A stretch of 64,000 bases of DNA from Dolomedes plantarius. Taxonomy: Eukaryota; Arthropoda; Arachnida; Araneae; Dolomedidae. The notes beneath the pieces were generated by a model that worked only from the letters and a program-made list of their open reading frames with translations, was not told where the DNA came from and did no database searches. Positions within the stretch are counted from its first letter, which is position 1. Every line of letters begins with the position of its first letter. Made by a program: the position numbers and the translations under genes. The stretch lies in the NCBI GenBank assembly GCA_907164885.2, contig OU015493.1, positions 119,374,693 through 119,438,692 on the forward strand, given 5' to 3'. Positions 59,957 to 64,000 of the stretch are shown here, one piece after another.

Positions 59957-60600
59957 GATTTTCCGAATCTTTACCACGGAAAGAGAAGCGAGACTGAAAG
60001 AAATCAGACAACAGCAGCAAAGAATAGTTGGACAAAAACCACAGGATCGTCATGATTTGTTAGCAAGTGTTTCATCAAAAACAAAAATCACTTATGAGTC
60101 TCATCACAAAGGCAAAGATTTTTGGAGAAGTTAGGCGTCATATGTACACCATAATTGCAGTTTTGGCTGATTTAAACTCTGTATTCTCACATTTTGATGC
60201 CCCTGTAGCAGTAGTGGATTACATGGTTAACTGGAGTTACTCATGTTGTTCCATTTTAAAGGAATTTGGCTGTGGTTCATATGGGAATGGCGTTTAGAAA
60301 CATACGGCATATGAGGCAGATATTACAGATCAAATAATAGCCAAAGATGACACCACTTCAGTCAGTTGTCACAAAACAACTGTCTCCGCCCACATGTTGA
60401 AGAAGCCTCCTCTACACGATTTCTTCATTCGGGAATGGCGTTTAGATACATACGGCATATGAGGCAGATATTACGGATTGAATAATAGCCAAAGATAGCA
60501 AGTGTCTGTAGACAATGCGTGGATTGTCCCGTATTGCCCTCTACTAACCACAATTTTCAATGCCCATATAAACGTAGAGTACTGTAATTCAGTTTTATAG
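59957..60600 (+). pseudogene. Helitron replicase remnants (N-terminal part)
   Basis: Pieces in different frames. MIFRIFTTEREARLKEIRQQ (from about 59959) is a charged segment like the start of arthropod Helitron proteins. KIFGEVRRHMYTI near 60112-60155 resembles the GxVxxxMYxIEWQKRGLPHxH region of Helitron_like_N, but the sequence after it does not continue the motif. DNAWIVPYCPLLTTIFNAHI then NVEYCNSV (60511-60597) matches the D-WVVPYNP-hxxxNxHINVE motif found in Helitron replicases, and then stops. The intact Rep catalytic HUH and two-Tyr motif cannot be seen. Several stops and an internal duplication show that it is dead. Confidence 0.65.
60283..60496 (+). repeat. Internal direct duplication in the Helitron, about 65 bp
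   Basis: GGGAATGGCGTTTAGA, ACATACGGCATATGAGGCAG and AATAATAGCCAAAGAT occur in this order near 60283-60345 and again near 60434-60496 with few changes. Confidence 0.8.
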
Positions 60601-61150
60601 TGTTGCGTGTGAGTGGAACACTGGTATGTGGTTTTCAAATGATTTTAGCTTTTACTGGAAATTAGCAGAACATTAGCTTCCAAAACAGTAATCGTTTGGA
60701 AAGTTTTTATTTATATACACAACTCACTACCATAATACTCTTAAAATTTATATTTTAACTCATTTCGGTTACTGCTGTTGTTTGTAAACACACAATCTTC
60801 ATTGCCATGCTCATTTCAGAAATTTCTCATTGAGATTATGCTCATTTAATGCGTGTTTTCAAAAGTGAAATATACCATGTTCTGTAAATGCCCCGAAAAT
60901 ATTTCTATACTGGAGATGTAGAGAGATTAAAGAATTTAAGTAAACTTTTGTGTAATTTATACATTTGTGTGTGTTTAATTATTTAAATTAATAGATTTAT
61001 ATTTTTTAAACGTTTTATTCTTGCATTCTTTTAGGGTTTTATAGTGTTGCGAGTGAGTGGAACACTGGTGTGTGGTTTTCAAATGATTTTAGCTTTTACT
61101 GGAAATTGGCAGAACATTAGCTTCCAAAACAATAATCGTTTGGAAAGTTT
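60592..61150 (+). repeat. Internal direct duplication in the Helitron, about 115 bp
   Basis: The segment near 60596-60706 (TATAGTGTTGCGTGTGAGTG onward) recurs near 61036-61150 with a handful of substitutions. The copies are about 440 bp apart. The left copy begins right after the HINVE-type fragment. Confidence 0.85.
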
Positions 61151-61395
61151 TGAATTTAATTTATTAAATGCAGATCACGAGATTTCTTTTCTTTTTGTGA
61201 TACTTTAAATTAATTTTGCGTCACGTGAATAACAACGAAATTAATTGACAAAGAAAATATTAAAATACAGTAAAAGATAAAACTTAACCACTAGACTAAT
61301 TGAGATGGAAATTTTTAAAAATTTAGTTCAAATTAGTATGTTTTATGGATATTAAATCAAATCTATACAAAAAACTGTAATTTCCTCTCAAAATA

Positions 61396-61587
61396 TGCTT
61401 CGCCATGACGATAAATACGTCCCAAGGCCAAACTTTAAAATATGCTGGCATACATTTACGAGAAAATTGTTTCTCCCATGGTCAGTTTTACGTAGCTTGC
61501 TCACGCGTAAGTTCGCGGAGGAGCCTGGTAATATTAGTTCCGCCCAATGAAGAAACAAAATATATTGTTTATAAGAAAATCCTCTAA
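61396..61587 (+). pseudogene. Helitron helicase C-terminal fragment (PIF1-like, motif VI region)
   Basis: The frame reads FAMTINTSQGQTLKYAGIHL, then ENCFSHGQFYVACSRVSSRR, then SLVILVPPNEETKYIVYKKI and a stop at 61587. This is the end of a PIF1-type superfamily 1 helicase: a KSQGQT-like motif with Lys changed to Thr here, and motif VI YVACSRV. Helitrons carry this helicase fused behind the Rep domain to unwind DNA during rolling-circle transposition. It lies about 70 bp before the 3' terminus, as expected. The rest of the helicase, including the Walker A motif, is absent between 60600 and 61390. Confidence 0.85.
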
Positions 61588-61659
61588 AAAGCAATTTCAT
61601 TACTTTTTCATCCAGTTATCCTAAAATGTACCCCGTAGCGAAGCACGGGTATTCAGCTA

Positions 61660-61660
<1 letters not shown>

Positions 61661-61712
<52 letters not shown>
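61661..61712. repeat. (TA)n(CA)n microsatellite after the Helitron
   Basis: TA tract directly following the Helitron terminus and providing its 3' T. Confidence 0.95.
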
Positions 61713-61713
<1 letters not shown>

Positions 61714-62570
61714 TCCAAAATTCGTAATGTGATCAGTATCCTAGTTCACTAATGAATTTAAATACGGGATAGTAATATTAACTTATTTTCCATTTAAGCA
61801 TCTAATTTATATTTTAAAATTCAAGAAAAGGAGAATATTATGCTGCTGCAAATAAACTGATCGTATATAAATTAAGCAAAAGTATTACGGTTTCAATCCT
61901 TTTATAAATAAAGCATGCCTAAAAGCCATTTCAACTATTATTGATATGTGTTCACGCAAACGAGAGTGAAAATACTGATTATTTTACTAAGCCCATTATT
62001 TCTAAGCCAGTTCATTTACAAAAATTGCAACGAATCTGTAACCTTCAGCAAAACGTTAGAACGCTCTATTTAACGTCTAAGATTACGAGATTATGCAAAA
62101 GTGGAGCCAGTAACTAGCATTTGGAGCAATTTGCATTTATTGAGTTACGGAGATAAAGCTGCATTTTCAAATTAAATAAACTGGCAAAGATGACGTAAAA
62201 AATAAGCAAACCTATGCAATATTTTAAAACGCAATAAAAATGAGTAAGCTTATTTGAATGTCTGTGTTGCTTCGCGAGGAGGATATAACTAGTTCCTGCA
62301 TGACTGATTATCCAATCAAAGAAAGGCATTAAGCTCCATTACCAAATTTATGTAGCTCACACGATTATGACAGTAGAAGCTTCAAAAGCAAAGGAAATAT
62401 CATTATAGGAACTGGATTGAGAAAACGGGATTCTAAGATTCTTACAATTAGACAATAATAATAAGAAGAATAAAATAATTACACTTTGGAGCTTAGTTAT
62501 TTTTCAGACCAGAGTTTTCCTTTTAAAACAAAATATGAAAGTCTGTCAAAATATTGTTGACAGATCCCTT
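61713..62570. other. Intergenic DNA, nothing recognised
   Basis: A+T-rich with no supported feature. Confidence 0.55.
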
Positions 62571-62571
62571 G

Positions 62572-62635
62572 TGTTGTCACTGGAGAGGACAACAGTTATA
62601 CTTGTATATTTATCTGTTGTTCTCCAGTGACAACA
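62572..62635. ncRNA. Pre-miRNA-sized hairpin (candidate only)
   Basis: The left arm, 24 nt, begins TGTTGTCACTGGAG and ends GACAACAG. The right arm, 22 nt, begins CTGTTGTTCTCCAG and ends TGACAACA. They pair along their whole length apart from a two-base bulge, around an 18-nt A+U-rich loop. The 64-nt total is in the range of animal microRNA precursors. It could equally be a small foldback repeat or DNA palindrome; strand and expression are unknown, and I do not recognise the arms as a known microRNA. Confidence 0.3.
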
Positions 62636-64000
62636 GAGAAACAATATGACGATTGTGTCTAAGGGAGGCAGAGTAGGATTGAGGTACTGAGACTGAGACA
62701 AACTTTGGCTCTAAATTTTAGGAGAGATAAATTTTGAAATCTGTTTTTATTTATTAATAATGAAAAACACCTTTTGCAGTGGGACTGATGACTAATAACA
62801 TTGGCTTGCTTTTAAAATGGGCTAAGGACTATAAAGCTTTGAGAAGCTTTAAGGGTCTAACGACTGACGATCATTCCTTTTAATTAGTTTAAAGGAATGA
62901 TTATAAATGATCGCTTTAATACGGAAGCGATATAAGTAGTTAAGACCTGCTTCTGGTCTCAGGGTACGGAAGTAATCATAGTGGGGATGCCTGCTTCCCT
63001 TGTCGCTTTGCTTGTAATGCACATCGACATCTAGCTTTCCTATTTAGCCTTTTTATTAAAATTTTGAGCCATTATTGAAACATATGGCGAGTTTAACATT
63101 GCGCCTAATACAAAACCAAAGTCGTATTTATTTCATAGACTTGGTCGCATTTACTAGATCATCCTAAGAATTCTTTCAGAGGTTTAATGGGGCATCCGTA
63201 GAATACCAAGCAGAATCTTTCGTAGTCTGAAACAAAATGAAAATTTCACGTACGTTATCAAGCATTATTACCTTTTGTCGTTGGGAAGGGGAGGAGAGGA
63301 GAATTTAAAAATATAATAGATTGAAAATCTAAATTATATAAAAAATGTAAAATCTTGAAAAAAAGGTGTTGCAGAATTTCAGCTGTATATTGACTTCAAA
63401 CAAATTACTCTCTAATTACACAGACTGCAAGAGATTAGTCCCAGGTGGTCAAGGCTCACTAAAGCTCAAAATCGAACTGGCCTTAAAAACTGAGGCCGAA
63501 CTCAGTCCTAGGAGAATATATCTACTTGCTAGGTTGGGTCTTATTGGTTTATTCGTTAATTACTTCAATAACGTTACGGTTCTTCGAATCTCATAAATAT
63601 ATTTCCGCAGCAGCTGTTTGTGTATCGTATGATGCAGTAGCGAAATAATCGGGCTCATTATTTAGCCTCTCATCTTCAACGTTATAGTTCGCACGAGACT
63701 CTAGTTTATGTAAATCTTAAAAGATGAACTTCAACGAGAGGTTCTCATGTGTAATGGGCACTTAAATAGCGTATGAATGTAGGTGTGGTGGTAGCGAAAC
63801 CACGAGTATACATACAATTATAGCACAGAAGTGTGTTAGTAATGATACCGTATTCGTCCTCGTAAGCTGTAGTCTTTACAGAAACAGTAAAGGCCTCCAA
63901 AATGACATTTTTTGTAGAACTTTTAAACCGATTTGTTTTTTAAAGTTAGATTACATAAAACTTTCAACCAAGCACAAAGAAATGGAGAAAAACGAATCAC
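62636..64000. other. Intergenic DNA, no supported gene
   Basis: A second small hairpin (ATCATTCCTTT paired with AAAGGAATGAT, 10-nt loop) lies near 62871-62902. The 76-codon open frame at 63366-63596 has no motif I know. Confidence 0.5.

Larger units (their letters stand above)
58265..61660 (+). mobile_element. Helitron with both ends, decayed
   Basis: The 5' end TCTTATTAATAAAAGCGAAT follows an A (58264). The 3' end has the stem-loop ACCCCGTAGCGAAGCACGGGT about ten bases before a terminal CAGCTAG and is followed by T, the usual A/T insertion. Remnants of the replicase-helicase lie in order on the plus strand (59957-60600 and 61396-61587). About 3.4 kb remains; an autonomous Helitron of this kind would be longer, so much of the coding region is deleted. 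Two internal direct duplications are listed separately. Confidence 0.85.

Overview
The window looks like a piece of an animal nuclear genome, most likely an arthropod and probably a spider or other arachnid. It is visibly A+T-rich, carries long (TA)n, (TG)n and (CA)n microsatellites, and has no operon-like gene packing. Its mobile elements are Tc1/mariner, pogo/Tigger, hAT, PIF/Harbinger-like, Helitron and tRNA-derived SINE families of kinds that are abundant in arthropods. The spider suggestion rests on my recognition of the transposase types and has not been checked by a search.

I found no convincing host gene. Every coding remnant I can name is a decayed transposase or Helitron replicase. 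The rest is intergenic DNA, microsatellite, satellite, foldback element or duplicated non-coding sequence.

Layout. 1-5 kb: a short Tigger-type MITE and a hAT element with a second hAT inside it, both with perfect 8-bp target duplications. 5.2-7.7 kb: a pogo-type element, itself hit by a hAT, sitting in a CA/TA microsatellite. 7.7-13.5 kb: quiet DNA with a 35-bp-arm foldback and a Tigger-like deletion derivative. 13.5-14.8 kb: a near full-length dead Tc1-like element, then a Helitron 3' end. 15-22 kb: quiet DNA with a second copy of the first hAT family. 22-26.5 kb: two tRNA-like SINEs, one with a 13-bp target duplication, and a ~245-bp tandem satellite split by a MITE. 26.9-30.8 kb: three DNA transposons (Tigger-like, mariner-like, Tc1-like) end to end in one former TA microsatellite. 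31-36 kb: two copies of a long-inverted-repeat foldback around a pogo-type element with repeated TTTGCACC motifs. 38-39 kb: a TTAA-flanked MITE. 39.6-47.6 kb: a ~3.2-kb direct duplication separated by 1.6 kb. 48-51.4 kb: a Harbinger-like MITE and two arrays of one 34-bp satellite, one interrupted by a mariner-like element. 55.8-57.1 kb: a DD34D mariner. 57.1-61.7 kb: two Helitron 5' ends, the second belonging to a complete but decayed Helitron. 61.7-64 kb: quiet DNA with a pre-miRNA-sized hairpin.

The components do not form a pathway. The biology is in the order of insertions (hAT into hAT, hAT into pogo, mariner into satellite, MITE into satellite), the preference for TA microsatellites, and a hairpin that was rewritten differently in the two copies of the large duplication.
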